64,000 bases of DNA from Herpetomonas samuelpessoai (lineage: Eukaryota; Euglenozoa; Kinetoplastea; Trypanosomatida; Trypanosomatidae): positions 1-64,000 of the forward strand of contig JASAOC010002020.1 of assembly GCA_030849835.1 (NCBI GenBank), in the 5' to 3' direction. This document shows, piece after piece, positions 9,533 to 19,739 of the stretch. The notes below the pieces were generated by a model, which ran no database searches, was not told where the DNA came from, and worked only from the letters and a program-made list of their open reading frames with translations. Made by a program: the position numbers and the translations under genes. Each line of letters opens with the position of its first letter. The first letter of the stretch is position 1.

Positions 9533-11211
9533 TTTCTTCCCTTTTTTGATTGTTATTTGCTGTGGTGTTTGAAAGATGGAAAAACCCACTCAGACGCGTG
9601 ACGGGCGTACGGATATAAGAGCGTGTGTTTGTGAAGAAATCAAGTCGCAACGAATCGCAAAAAGAAAAAAAAAGATAAGAGAGAGAGAGACAGAAATGAT
9701 ATAAGGAATGTGACACAAGCGCAACGGAGAGAGAAAAAGAAAAAGGAAAGAACAGAATCAATGAGGAAGATCAGGTGAGAATCAGAGACAGACGGGTTAG
9801 TCACACAGGGAAATGGCTGAAAGGAGTGCTAGCTACGAGAGAAAGAAAGAAAGAAACAGAGGAGGGAGTTGCGAAGAGAGGATGGGGGTAGGGTTGAGGA
9901 GGAGGAATGAAGAGCTGTAGAAAGAAAAAGAGCGAAGAAAAAAACACTCAAAACTGAAGAAAGAGCGGGGGTACGAGGCAAAGCGCGCTGACAGCGAAAA
10001 CGGCACCTCGTTGAGGAAAGAGGAGGAGATGGCCACGATGGAATGGATGCGAGCAACTGCAAAGAAAGCGTGATATAAGCGGTGGCGTCAATGGGTCCTC
10101 AAAGAGAAGAAGAAAGATGATTACCCACAGACACACACAGAGAGTCACCCCCCTAAAACACACACACGCACACAGACAGACGGAAGGAGAAAGAAAAAAC
10201 GAGTATGCGCAATAGGGTTATCGTCACGGTGCCTGTACCACGCGAGATTTTTGTGTGTGCGAGGCTACTAAGACTATCTTTGGGTTCCCTTTTTTTTTTT
10301 TTCACTGCCCTCTTATACTTCCGCAGATGAACGACAACGGAACAAGAGAGGCAATCGGAGGGGGGTGGGAGCGGACCGGAAAAAAATTGAGGATTGACTA
10401 TCCGAGTACGTACAAATCAACTGCTTCTTCCAAGAAACGCAAGCAAGCCGACGAGGGGAGGCGGGGGAAGGAGGTAGGTTAGGGGAGCATGGTAGGAGGA
10501 CGGTGGACGCGATTAGCGTCCGGGGTTGATGATCGGAATCAAATCGTGTGACGCAAAGATGAGTGCTGTGTCTTTCTTCATGCTGACAGAGGCTTCACAG
10601 CTGCGTTCCCAACGGTCTAGGAAAGTATCGCCTCATTCAGGGCGAATGAAGCATTCTTTCCGCCGTGCTTTCTTGCAAGGAGAAATCGTGCGCTGTCTAC
10701 CTAACGCAGCGACTGTCCGTATCTTACGTGAGAAGGAGCCTCCTTGTACCAAAGGTTGATGCTTCTTTCTTTCCTTCTTATATTTGAGGTTTGCCCCAGA
10801 GGAGGCTGTGTGGAAAAAAAAAAAGTCAAGTTAGTATACATGAACAAAAGACGAATGTGGGGGAGGGGGTGGGGGTGGGGTAGGACCGAGACGTGAACCC
10901 GATTCGCGACGTAAGAGAAAGAGGACAGGAAGAACCAGAGAACATAAAGCGCCAACCATCACACAGGCAATGTGGACGCGCAGCGCTGCTTCGCTCTTTT
11001 GGATGTTTCCTCGCCTTTCATTTCTTCTTCTCTTCTTGGAAAGAACGAAACTTAACTCTAAATGTACATGGATACCATGGTGAAGCAAGCATCTGAGCGA
11101 TCGAGCGACCGAGCATGAGTGCGAAGACCAACAGACGATGAGCAACAGTGAAGAAGGACGAGAAAGGCAAAAAAAAAAAAAGGCGGACCCATGATGCACA
11201 CGCCTGGCACC
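9533..11211. other. Intergenic region, 1.7 kb
   Basis: Mostly GA-rich on the plus strand (9660-10200), with short A or T homopolymers. The block 10510-10760 has more balanced composition and may be 3' UTR of the 328-aa gene. No convincing gene, RNA or repeat family is visible. Confidence 0.55.
9589..9690 (-). promoter_or_regulatory. Candidate trans-splicing signal for the 1581-aa gene
   Basis: A pyrimidine-rich tract on the coding strand (9690-9659) is followed by an AG-free interval until AG at 9590-9589, 57 nt before the chosen ATG. An AG here would leave only a few codons of the upstream extension, supporting the 9532 start. Confidence 0.5.
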
Positions 11212-12198
11212 CTACAAGGCGTACTTCGATTCACTAAAGTAGGTGTGCTTGCCAAAGCGAGAAGAGCTCACGGGATCCACGGGGGTCTTTCCGTGCACCG
11301 TCATCGTCTTGCCCGTCTCAGGGTTGCCCGTGTAGAGCGTGATGGCCTCGTCGGCAAGGTAGTCCTGGCGCAGCTCGTCGATTTCCTCTTTATCCCAGGA
11401 CGTGCTCTCGTGCTCGTGCAGCTTCGACAGCGTGGCCTTGTAGATAGAGTCTGTGTACACGGTGTCTGGATCGGCGAGGGTGGCCGCCATGAGGGCCGCC
11501 GTGCTTGGCTTCCCCGTCCCGCTCATCTTTTGGGACCGAAGCAGCATCGCCTCCTGCGCATGCCGCGTCTGCCGGGCCGCCGTCTCTTGCCGCTCCTGCT
11601 CCTGCGCCTCCGCGGCCGCTACCATCGCCTGCTGCAGCATGAGTTGGCTACGGACCCCCAGCGCCGGGCGGTAGAGAGCCTTCACGTTGCTGCTCTCGGC
11701 GTTATAGTCGGTGCGGTGCGTGGTCGCGAGGGAGCGCTGCGTGGGGTCGGCCACGTCCGCGGTCAGGTACGGGGAGCTCTTGAAGCCGCCCGCGTAACGC
11801 CCATTCCCACGGTCCTGAATCACATCCAAGCTCGCGCCGAACGTGGCGCCTAAATCGGGAGCCCCCGCCGCTGCACCGCCGCGCGCCGTGGCCTTGCCGG
11901 TTCGGTCCTGGCGAGTCGTCTGCTCCAATTGAAGCAGATCGCCTTCCAGCGCGGCTTCCTCTTGCCAATTTCCGCAAAGCACCTTGCGGCTCGTCGCCCC
12001 CACGACACCATCACCATTCCGGCGGCTGCTCCCTTCCTGCACGCTGCTACCGCTTGTCAGGGAGCCCGTCCCGCGTTGCATGGGTCGGCTGCGGTTGTAT
12101 CGCTTCTCTTCAATCCAGGTGCCCGCAGGGCTGCACGTGTCGATGGGGACGTACGGCTTGTGTGCCTTGTCATAGGTGCTGTCGTACAGGTGCGCCAT
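11212..12198 (-). CDS. Conserved-looking hypothetical protein, 328 aa
   Basis: The ATG at 12198 opens a 328-aa frame beginning MAHLYDSTYDKAHKPYVP. It has several short aromatic/Pro motifs scattered along the chain: KPYVPID, SPYLTADV, RTDYNAESSN, ALYRPALG and a C-terminal FGKHTYFSESKYAL. Residues about 225-260 are Ala/Gln/Glu-rich and probably a single helix. There is no signal peptide or membrane span. Such spaced Tyr/Pro motifs are common in axonemal microtubule-associated and inner proteins, so a flagellar role is possible, but I do not recognise a named family. Coding quality is high: compact, little low complexity, ordered ends. Confidence 0.85.
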   Translation of the reverse strand: MAHLYDSTYDKAHKPYVPIDTCSPAGTWIEEKRYNRSRPMQRGTGSLTSGSSVQEGSSRRNGDGVVGATSRKVLCGNWQEEAALEGDLLQLEQTTRQDRTGKATARGGAAAGAPDLGATFGASLDVIQDRGNGRYAGGFKSSPYLTADVADPTQRSLATTHRTDYNAESSNVKALYRPALGVRSQLMLQQAMVAAAEAQEQERQETAARQTRHAQEAMLLRSQKMSGTGKPSTAALMAATLADPDTVYTDSIYKATLSKLHEHESTSWDKEEIDELRQDYLADEAITLYTGNPETGKTMTVHGKTPVDPVSSSRFGKHTYFSESKYAL

Positions 12199-13236
12199 GC
12201 TGAGGGAGGAGAGTTTTTTTTTTTTGTGTGTGTGTGTGTGCGTGCGCGTAAATGTAAGTGTATAGCACGCGAAGGTGGAACGTGGTGAAGGTTAGGTGAG
12301 TTCTAATACCCTTGCGAGGTGAATAAACGTAAGGGGAAAAAAAAACACCGCTATGGGGAGTTGAATGCCTCTACAAAGTCTTTCGCTGTATGACTGTATC
12401 GACTAGCAAGTGATGTTTCGGAAGGCAGAGCGGAAATGAAAGAACACTCTCCATCGCCGCTTACTTCCTTCTGTCTCCTCCCCGTTGCAGTCTGTCATAC
12501 TGGCCCTTTGTTTTTTTTTTTTCTCGCCGAGATCCGTTCTGCGTGAAACAGATCGTCATTCCCAGTTCTCGTTAAAGGCGTAGTTGGGAAACGAAACCAT
12601 GTGCGGTCCGATTTAGATTCCCTTAAACAACCTTCTCTTGCTTTTCGATTATTTTTTTTCTTTAGTGCCTGCTCGTTAAAGCTGTGTGCCATGAAGGCAA
12701 AATAGAGGAGAAGAAATAATAATGAGTGACTCAACGCACAACTGCTTCGCATAGGGTTGAGAACGTGAAGGACTGTGTGAAGGGAGCGTTGACATACGGA
12801 AAACAAACAGCAACAAGAATAACAGAAAGGAAAGGAGAAACACAGCGCGTGTCGATAGGACAGAGTCGATAGAGCCAAGAAGTATGGTGAACAGGAAAAA
12901 ATAATAATAGGAGTAGGAACGGGTGTTGGTGGGATGCCTCGATGTTGGTATGACAACCACGAAAGCAAAAAACAGAGGAGAGAAGTGAAAGGACACGTGC
13001 ACCCCTCACAGAGGTGTCATCATGTGAGACGGCTCTTCGTTCCTCTCCTTCCTCTCCTCTTCGCTTCCACGTACTTTGCCAAGTTCCTTTTTGCTTTAGG
13101 TGGAAACGTCAGACGTTCAGCCACAATAGTGTTGTTGGGAAAACGAAGAAGAAAAGAATGGGTGACGCCACCTCCCTCTCCCACAATTTGATTCTTTTTT
13201 TTTCCTTCATGACCGCTTCAACGAGATGACACATTC
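12199..13236. other. Intergenic region, 1.0 kb
   Basis: This holds the 5' flank of the 328-aa gene and the 3' UTR of the dehydrogenase. Minus-strand open frames at 12495-13009 encode Phe/Ser/Leu-rich peptides typical of translated pyrimidine tracts and are not believed. I see nothing else. Confidence 0.55.
12311..12345 (-). promoter_or_regulatory. Candidate trans-splicing signal for the 328-aa gene
   Basis: A T/C tract on the coding strand (12345-12331) precedes the first AG at 12312-12311, about 113 nt before the ATG at 12198. A plus-strand T run followed by a GT repeat (12214-12241) falls in the predicted 5' UTR. Confidence 0.5.
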
Positions 13237-14043
13237 TCACGCCTTCTCGTTCGTGCGGTCAATGTACTTGTGGACCAGAGGGAGGTAGGCATCGCGGGTG
13301 AACATTTCCGCGCGACGCTCCACAAGTGTCTGCTGGTAAATGGCTTCGGCGCAGTCTTCCACCTTTTCGACGCCGTCAAAGTTACGGCTGTCAGTACCGT
13401 CCGCATTCACGCCAAACGCCGTCGCGACGGGGCCGGGGTTCACTGTGGAGATGACAATCTTGTCACGAAGGGTGTCATCGAGGTTCACTTCCTGTCGCAG
13501 GGCGTCGTTGGTCATGACAAGGAATGCCTTGGCACCCGCGTACGCGGAACGAACGTGGGTGGGCACCTTGGGGTTCACCTGCAGCGCGCGGCCGAGTAGT
13601 GAGGCGACCGTGACAATGTGCCCGCCTGTCGGCTGCGCCTTCATCACGTCCAGCGCCGCGTGCATGCCGTAGACAGCGGACTTGACGTTGACGGACATCA
13701 TGTCGTCAATCACATCGTCGGTGAGTTGAGAGGGAGGGCACGTGCAGCCGCGGCCTGCGTTGTTGATCCAGACGTCGATGCGACCGAACTTGTCGATCGC
13801 GGCTTGTTTGGCGCGGGTGACGTCGGCTGCTTTTGTCACGTCAGCGCTTACGCAAAGGCATTCGGCGCCTGTGAGCTCCGCGGCGACGCGCTCGAGTTCG
13901 CTCTGCCGACGTGCAACGAGCACGAAGCGGTTGCAGAAGTGGTGCTTGTGGGCGACCTTGAGAATGGCTTCGCCGATGCCACCAGAAGCACCGGTCACAA
14001 GCATAACACGCTCAGCCGCAGAGACGGTGGCAGCGGAGGACAT
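13237..14043 (-). CDS. Short-chain dehydrogenase/reductase (classical SDR)
   Basis: 268 aa from the ATG at 14043 (MSSAATVSAAER). This is the normal length for a classical SDR, an NAD(P)-dependent oxidoreductase with a Rossmann fold. The cofactor motif TGASGGIG is at residues 17-24, NNAG at 94-97, the catalytic Ser at 148 and YxxxK at 168-172 (Tyr168, Lys172), followed by the NPGPV turn after strand beta-6. Arg45-46 after strand 2 (VLVARRQ) suggests NADP(H) preference. All catalytic residues are present, so the enzyme should be active; the substrate cannot be read from sequence. There is no obvious targeting signal or C-terminal SKL (ends NEKA). The frame extends upstream through predicted 5' UTR and should not be used. 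Confidence 0.95.
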   Translation of the reverse strand: MSSAATVSAAERVMLVTGASGGIGEAILKVAHKHHFCNRFVLVARRQSELERVAAELTGAECLCVSADVTKAADVTRAKQAAIDKFGRIDVWINNAGRGCTCPPSQLTDDVIDDMMSVNVKSAVYGMHAALDVMKAQPTGGHIVTVASLLGRALQVNPKVPTHVRSAYAGAKAFLVMTNDALRQEVNLDDTLRDKIVISTVNPGPVATAFGVNADGTDSRNFDGVEKVEDCAEAIYQQTLVERRAEMFTRDAYLPLVHKYIDRTNEKA

Positions 14044-14143
14044 CTTCAGAAATAGCAGCTTAACTTGTTTGCTTGTTGGTTTGATGAGCGTTAATTTTAG
14101 AGAGGGTGAAGAAGTCAAGAGGGGTTCTGAGAAAGGAATTGTT

Positions 14144-14200
14144 CTGTGGGTAAAGTCATCGTAACGGAAGCGCAGAAGGTTTTCAAAAAAAAAAAAAAGG
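14144..14200 (-). promoter_or_regulatory. Candidate trans-splicing signal for the SDR gene
   Basis: A pyrimidine run on the coding strand (14200-14185) is followed by the first AG at 14145-14144, giving a 5' UTR of about 100 nt before the ATG at 14043. Confidence 0.55.
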
Positions 14201-14959
14201 ATCGCGGGAGTGTTGGTGTGAGTGTGTGAATGTGTGCGGGAGAGAGAGCGAGAGGTGACATTCTGTTTTCTCAGGTTTACTGCATTCTTCCGATTAATTT
14301 TTACGAGTTTCACCATCAACGTGAAAGAGAATAGAGGGGGAGCTGTCCGAAATGGAAATTCCTCTTTCGCCTTTCGATGGTAGTGCGCGTGGTGACCGAT
14401 CGCGTGGACCGGAATCCCCTTCTCCTCTTCGGTTCCTCGTGAAAGGGTCCTGGGCGGTGTCAACGACCACTCTCAAGACGCTTCACGTGGTAGGAGAAAG
14501 CTTAAGACCAAAGGTACAGTACCACGCTGCACACTGAATCGGTACACAAACGTGTTCCCAACCCCGTCTTATTGACGTTTAGTTTATTTTTTCTCTTCTT
14601 TGTGTTTAGGTTCGATCTGAGGACACATCATCGGGCAGTTGAAGAGATGCGTGAACGAGAAGAAGAAGAAGGAAAGAAAGTGATCTCGAAAGGGAAAAGC
14701 ACTAAAAGGGATCCGAGTGTTTGTTTCTCTCTTTCTTTAAGTTATTTCCTCCGCTCACGCGCAGTTCAGCTCCTTTTGTTTTGCATACCCAGACGAACAG
14801 TTAAAGCCTTTGCCAGGAAGAGAAAGCCGAGCATAGGAAAGAAGAAGAGAAGGAGGAGGAAAAAAAAAGTGAGAGGAGCGTATGTTAATCGTGGTACTTA
14901 GAAAAAAAAAAAGAAATAAATAAAAAAGTGACAACGGGGGTACGATTAGGTGACATGAG

Positions 14960-14985
14960 CACGCACGCACGCACGCACGCACGCG
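14960..14985. repeat. (GCAC)n microsatellite
   Basis: About six tandem copies of a GCAC unit in the predicted 3' UTR of Pescadillo. Confidence 0.9.
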
Positions 14986-15232
14986 CAGACATCGTTTTTA
15001 ATCGTGTAGAGGAAGAGAAGCGGACGCGTCTGCGGGTGAGGAAAAATTTTACAATTGTGAGCCGTGAGGCCACGGATTATCAACAGCAACAGGACGTACA
15101 AGAGACACAAGTAGCAACACAGGGAGAGAGAGAGACAGCGAGAAATGCAAAGCAAGAGAAAGGCACGAACCACAGCACACATACACCTAAACACAAACGG
15201 AATGGTCATCGTTCTCGTGCATTCGTCACCAT

Positions 15233-17317
15233 CTAGCGAACCCACTTGGGCAGCTTCTGGTATGGGTTCGCCGCCTTCTTCTCCTTGAGGGGCTTTCCTT
15301 GGGCCTTGGCGCGCTCGCGCTTGGCCTCGACGCGTGTGTTCACCAGACCCGTGCCGTCCTCGGTCTTGCGAAGCTTGCCCTCGCCCAAGTGCTTGGCCTT
15401 GGCCTCCAGCATGGCCGCCTTCTTGGCGTTGCCCTGCACCACGCCGTTCACCATCTTGTAATAATGCGCCGCCTTCTTGCGTGCCACCTGCAGCTGCATC
15501 TTTCGTGTGATGGCCTCCTGCTTCTTGCTCTCCGCCAACTTGCGCTTGACGCGGGCGTCGGTAGACTCCTGCTTGCGGCCGGCCTCCTTGGCCTTGAGCG
15601 TGGCCTGACGGCGACGCGCCACCACTTCGTCGGTCGGTGCGTTCATCAAGTTGAGCTCGCGCTGCTTCTTGACCTTGAAGGCGGAGAGCTTCGAGCGCTC
15701 GACATTCTCCGTGACCTCCTCCTCCTGCCAAGCTGGACGCTTGCTGGCCTCTGCAAGCTCGTCGTCGGACAGTGGCACGTCATCATCTGCGTCCATTTCT
15801 GGCACCGCAGCGTGGTTGTCGGCGTCGCTGTCCTCGCCGTCCTCGAGCTCTTGCCGCAGCAGCATCTCGGCCACCTTGCCGTCAGGGTCCTCTGGGGTGT
15901 AGGCGGGGTTGATGAACTTGCGGATCTCGTGAACACGCTCCGGCACGTACGAGACGATCTTGGGGTGCTCCTTCTTCGCCGCCTCAACCGCCGCAATGTC
16001 TTCAGGCGCGTTGGAAATAGCCACCGTGAAGGGCGACACATGCGGGGGCAGCTCTTCTCCCAGGCGGTAGCCATTCACGGGGAGCAGGACGCGTGCGTTC
16101 AAGGAGTCAAAGAGGTACTGCGGCTGCACGTACTCAATGTGATCCTCCTTGGTCATGCCCGGGGGCAGCGTGGGGCGGTCCATGACAATGTGGGTGAGGT
16201 TGCCGGGCTGGTACTCGCTCGCGACGCGGCCGCCGCAGCTCTCAATGACAAGCTTCGCGTGCTTGGCGGGCACCTCGCGGGAGATGTAGAAGGTCAGCCC
16301 GTTGAAGAGGTTGCGCACCTTGCGAAGTTCCTCGTCGACAAGGTTGAGCTTGCTCGCGGCCTCACGAATTTGCTTCTGGTCCACAAAGGCACCCTTGGCG
16401 GACTTCTTCTCTTCGCCATTCTCGCCAATGGTGATGTTCGTGGTGGTGGCTGCGGCCGCCGCGAGGGTTGTCTCTCGGTTAAAGTCCTCGGCGTTGGTGT
16501 TGACCTCGCCATCGGCCTCGGCGCGCTCCTCCTCCTCGAGCTCGCGCTTGAGGTCGGCGTTGAGCTTAAACAGCACGAACCGCATCATCTCTAAGTAGAA
16601 CTCCAGGAAAGACAGGAGGATGTACTGCTGGATGCCTGGAGGGAACTTGTGCGCGTACTCGTGCGGGCAGAGCCACCGAATGCGCTCTCCCTTAACCAGC
16701 GCCTCGTAATAGTAGCCCTTGATGGAGATGAAACCCTTGGTGAGGATGCGGGCTTTGGTGACGTATTCGTTCCACTGAGCGCAGATGGATACCGCCTTAT
16801 CGTGCAGGGCAGAGGTGAGGGAGTGGTGCACCTCCACGTTGCTGTCGGAGCGGACTTCCGGGGACAGGAAGGCGTAGAGGGAGATCATCGACATGGCGTC
16901 GTCCACGTCGCGGACAGCGTCGATAAAGTACGGGTAGCGCTCCTTGATGGTGGCGACGAGGCTGTGCTGCGGTTTCACCGCACGGGTGTTGAGAATCTTG
17001 AGGTCGTCATTGCGCCCCATGGCTCGTGCGCGCTTCACCTTCCTCTCCCACGCCCGCTGCGCCATCATTTTCTCCGCCAGGTGGTCACGCACCAGCCACT
17101 TAATCTCACGCGCGAGGTAGTACTGCTTTTCATTCCCGCTCTGCTTCTGCTTGCTGGTGGCGAGGGCGCGGGGGTAGATGCCCTTGAGAATGCAGAGGCG
17201 ACGGAAGTGGATGCTGTCCATCTGCAGGAGCCGTGTGGCCTGCATGCGAGAGAGGTACTTCTTCTTGAAGCGCTCCTTCTTGACACGCTTTGCCCATGAC
17301 TGCTTGTAGTGCGGCAT
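15233..17317 (-). CDS. PES1: Pescadillo homologue, 60S ribosome assembly factor
   Basis: 694 aa from the ATG at 17317 (MPHYKQSWAKRVKK); the frame continues two codons up to a TTG that is not a start. The N-terminal 260 residues or so match the Pescadillo_N domain, including the basic start, DSIHFRRLCILKGIYPR, HSLVATIKERYPYFIDA and the LCPHEYAHKFP segment. A BRCT domain follows at about 335-425, containing the CGGRV and THIVMDRP elements. Between them is an acidic linker. The C-terminal third is Lys/Arg/Glu-rich and ends in a basic tail, as in yeast Nop7. Pescadillo joins Bop1/Erb1 and WDR12/Ytm1 in the PeBoW complex, which processes the ITS2 region during large-subunit maturation in the nucleolus. 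Length and domain order are close to other eukaryotic Pescadillos. Confidence 0.97.
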   Translation of the reverse strand: MPHYKQSWAKRVKKERFKKKYLSRMQATRLLQMDSIHFRRLCILKGIYPRALATSKQKQSGNEKQYYLAREIKWLVRDHLAEKMMAQRAWERKVKRARAMGRNDDLKILNTRAVKPQHSLVATIKERYPYFIDAVRDVDDAMSMISLYAFLSPEVRSDSNVEVHHSLTSALHDKAVSICAQWNEYVTKARILTKGFISIKGYYYEALVKGERIRWLCPHEYAHKFPPGIQQYILLSFLEFYLEMMRFVLFKLNADLKRELEEEERAEADGEVNTNAEDFNRETTLAAAAATTTNITIGENGEEKKSAKGAFVDQKQIREAASKLNLVDEELRKVRNLFNGLTFYISREVPAKHAKLVIESCGGRVASEYQPGNLTHIVMDRPTLPPGMTKEDHIEYVQPQYLFDSLNARVLLPVNGYRLGEELPPHVSPFTVAISNAPEDIAAVEAAKKEHPKIVSYVPERVHEIRKFINPAYTPEDPDGKVAEMLLRQELEDGEDSDADNHAAVPEMDADDDVPLSDDELAEASKRPAWQEEEVTENVERSKLSAFKVKKQRELNLMNAPTDEVVARRRQATLKAKEAGRKQESTDARVKRKLAESKKQEAITRKMQLQVARKKAAHYYKMVNGVVQGNAKKAAMLEAKAKHLGEGKLRKTEDGTGLVNTRVEAKRERAKAQGKPLKEKKAANPYQKLPKWVR

Positions 17318-18176
17318 TGTCAATGGTGGATGGTGGGGGAGGTGTGTGAAGTGACGGACTCTGTCGACGACGCAGAGGCGGCGAGAAACAACAACAACAA
17401 CAACAACAAAGAGATGCGAAGTGAATCACACACACGCACACACTCACGAAACAGAAGCGCGCACTGTGTGAAGATTTTGGAGCTACTTCCTAACTTTTCA
17501 AAGTTTAGGAGAAAGGCAGAAAAGAAAAAAAAACAAAAGAAAGTTAATGCTTTGAGAAGATGAGAGGAGGTGCAGAAAAAGAAGAAGTTATGCGCGACGC
17601 TCATATTTTTCTTTCCATCTTTGTGGGAAGGAGCTCCTCAAACCGTACACAACGATGTAAGCATAATAGTGCCATCACTATATTACCAAAGCACTTTCTT
17701 ATGAGCGAAACTCCATTTCGACGCCTGTTAAGGGGGGCACCTGAGCGCAAACAGCGCAGTGTTACATTCGCCCCGCACTTTGTTTTCTTCTCTTCTTGGT
17801 TTGTCTGTGATGGAGTTAAAACGAATCTGTTACAACGCCAAGAGGCACCGACCATTCACATTCATTCTCTCTCTCTCTGTCTTTCTATTTCCTTCCTCCA
17901 TATCTGCGTGAAAGAGCCTATGCTCGGTTCACGGCGGGTGCCATGCAACACCACTAGCGATGTGTTACCGGCATTCAACGAGCGATGCCGTAGGGGAAAA
18001 GACAACAACAACCCGCCACAACAGAGGCAAACGGCAAATCACATACATCAGGAGTTGAAGAGAGGGTAACGTGAAGAGAGAGAGAGAGAGAGAGAGAAGG
18101 AGAAGTTCAGGCGCGCAAGACATGAGGGTGTTGCAACGACATGGCGCGGGGGAACCAAGATGAGACACATCTACGT
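17318..18176. other. Intergenic region, 0.86 kb
   Basis: This holds the Pescadillo 5' flank and the deformylase 3' UTR. It includes an AAC trinucleotide run near 17390-17410 and a GA dinucleotide run at 18074-18096. No other feature is visible. Confidence 0.55.
17494..17543 (-). promoter_or_regulatory. Candidate trans-splicing signal for Pescadillo
   Basis: A pyrimidine-rich tract on the coding strand (17543-17507) runs straight into the first AG at 17495-17494, about 177 nt before the ATG. Confidence 0.5.
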
Positions 18177-19466
18177 TTAGAGAGGTTTCGCCTCGGTTGT
18201 GTCTTGTCCTTCCTCTGGTGAGGACGCCTCCGCGGGCTTGGCGGTTGCCCCGCCTTTATCCGACTCGGTGCGCCAGCGCTCCCGTTGAACGGACTGGAAG
18301 GCCGCGCTCTGAATGCGCATCTGACGATCCAGCTCGCAGCCTGGGTACACGCCGTCTTCAAACTTGCGGTCCAGCAAGTTGGCGTCCTCGACGCTCTCCG
18401 TTCGAAAGGTGTACGGAGGCGTGAAGGTGGTGTAGAGGAACGTGCTCCGCGCTTCCAGAGATGGGTAGTCGTCGCTCCAGTCGCTCATGCAGTTGAAGCC
18501 TTCGAGGGGGACGACATGGTCGGTGTCCACGACGCGTCGGGTGAAGAGCACGCCATTTAGGTGATCGAGCTCGTGCAGGGCAAAGCGCGCCCGCATGCCG
18601 TCGAGCACGTGCACCTTCTCCACCCCGTGTTCGTTCAAGGCACGGATCCGCACGGTGGAGGGGCGCTCGATGTAGTGCATGAGAAACCCACAGCTCGCAC
18701 ACGGCTCCCAGGCAAACGACGTCTTGCCTTGCTGACGAAGGCGCGCGACGTGCCGTTCCTCCTGGTCAAAATAATCAATCGGTTCTGGCGTCGGCATCAC
18801 CACTGGTGATGATGCCGCGTCATCGTCCCCACTTCCCTGGGCCGAACCCTTCTTGGCAGCGACGTGGGCGTGGTAGCGCATCATGTTCTCACGCGCCACC
18901 TCGGCGTGCTTGGCGTCTAGCTCCTTCTTCCATTCCTCCGCATCGAGGTTCACCGGGTTGATGTACACCGAGTCGTCGAACAGGGTGAACATCTGCACAT
19001 TCCAGCCAATCTGTGGCGCACAGAGAGACGGGTACTGGTAGTAATGCCTCGAGGCCTTCACACGCGCAATCATCTCTTCAAAGTCCCCGGCGGCCACCAT
19101 GGCTGCGTTGAGCGTGTACTGCCGGGACCAGAGGGTGCGGGCAGGGAGTTGCACAATAGGGTAGTCCTCCTTCACCTTGGCGTACGGGTCGTACGGGCGG
19201 TCCTCGCCGTGGATGCGGGCTTTATAACCAGGCTCCTTGATGGAGTGACCGTCTCCTCCGTGAATGACGCGCTCGTCATCTGTTTCGTTCGTCTTGTCAG
19301 CGCCGCTACCGCTACGATTGCCATTCTCTTCAAAGCCAGGGCGAAAGGACAAGCCACGACACTGCAACGTCAGGGTTGCCCGTGGTGGTGCGGAGGGGAC
19401 GGCTGCGTGAGAGGCCCTGAGGCCTTGTGTGAAACAAACACGGCGGAAAGCGCCGTAAGACAGCAT
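18177..19466 (-). CDS. PDF: Divergent peptide deformylase, probably mitochondrial
   Basis: 429 aa from the ATG at 19466. A possible splice acceptor at 19482-19481 lies only 15 nt upstream and excludes the longer TTG-initiated frame. The N-terminus (MLSYGAFRRVCFTQGLRASH) is basic and hydroxylated, like a mitochondrial presequence. The three deformylase motifs are present in altered form: motif 1 SLCAPQ at 147-152 (usual GxGLAAPQ, Gln kept), motif 2 EPCAS at 254-258 (usual EGCLS, metal-ligand Cys256 kept) and motif 3 HELDH at 298-302 (both His ligands and Glu299 kept). A hydrophilic insertion of about 60 residues separates motifs 1 and 2. The enzyme removes formyl groups from mitochondrially made proteins. 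Trypanosomes have two such proteins; I cannot decide which this is. Metal and catalytic residues are intact, so activity is possible. Confidence 0.85.
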   Translation of the reverse strand: MLSYGAFRRVCFTQGLRASHAAVPSAPPRATLTLQCRGLSFRPGFEENGNRSGSGADKTNETDDERVIHGGDGHSIKEPGYKARIHGEDRPYDPYAKVKEDYPIVQLPARTLWSRQYTLNAAMVAAGDFEEMIARVKASRHYYQYPSLCAPQIGWNVQMFTLFDDSVYINPVNLDAEEWKKELDAKHAEVARENMMRYHAHVAAKKGSAQGSGDDDAASSPVVMPTPEPIDYFDQEERHVARLRQQGKTSFAWEPCASCGFLMHYIERPSTVRIRALNEHGVEKVHVLDGMRARFALHELDHLNGVLFTRRVVDTDHVVPLEGFNCMSDWSDDYPSLEARSTFLYTTFTPPYTFRTESVEDANLLDRKFEDGVYPGCELDRQMRIQSAAFQSVQRERWRTESDKGGATAKPAEASSPEEGQDTTEAKPL

Positions 19467-19480
19467 CAAGGCACAGATTC

Positions 19481-19575
19481 CTCCGTTAGTATGTATGCGT
19501 AACACAACAAGAATTACATTTACAGTGACCAAGAGAGAGAGAGAGAGGGAGAGAGGGAGATGAAGAGGAAGAAAT
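19481..19575 (-). promoter_or_regulatory. Candidate trans-splicing signal for the deformylase gene
   Basis: A CT-rich tract on the coding strand (19575-19531) is followed by an AG-free stretch to the first AG at 19482-19481, just 15 nt before the ATG. Confidence 0.5.
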
Positions 19576-19739
19576 AAAGTAGTAGGAACATGTGAAGGAT
19601 GGTTCTTCGCTGCATGCGTACAGTTGAATCCGCCCAGACGCTTTGGGCGGCGAAGCGTACTTTCGTTCCGTCAACGTTGGTACCGAGAAGCCTTTTCTTT
19701 TCTATGTGCATTTTTTTGAAAAGGACAGAGCACATGCCC

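Larger units (their letters stand above)
14044..15232. other. Intergenic region, 1.2 kb
   Basis: This holds the SDR 5' flank and the Pescadillo 3' UTR. A tetranucleotide GCAC repeat lies at 14960-14985. The rest is purine-rich on the plus strand. No RNA gene or coding frame is convincing. Confidence 0.6.

Noticed and set aside
12495-13009. Three overlapping minus-strand frames of 92-157 codons
   Set aside because: All give Phe/Leu/Ser-rich peptides from pyrimidine-rich DNA and lack conserved-looking segments.
15299-16594. 431-codon plus-strand open frame
   Set aside because: Antisense shadow of Pescadillo, a clear conserved gene.
19467-19532. Longer N-terminus for the deformylase
   Set aside because: It needs a TTG start and lies across the predicted splice acceptor at 19482-19481.
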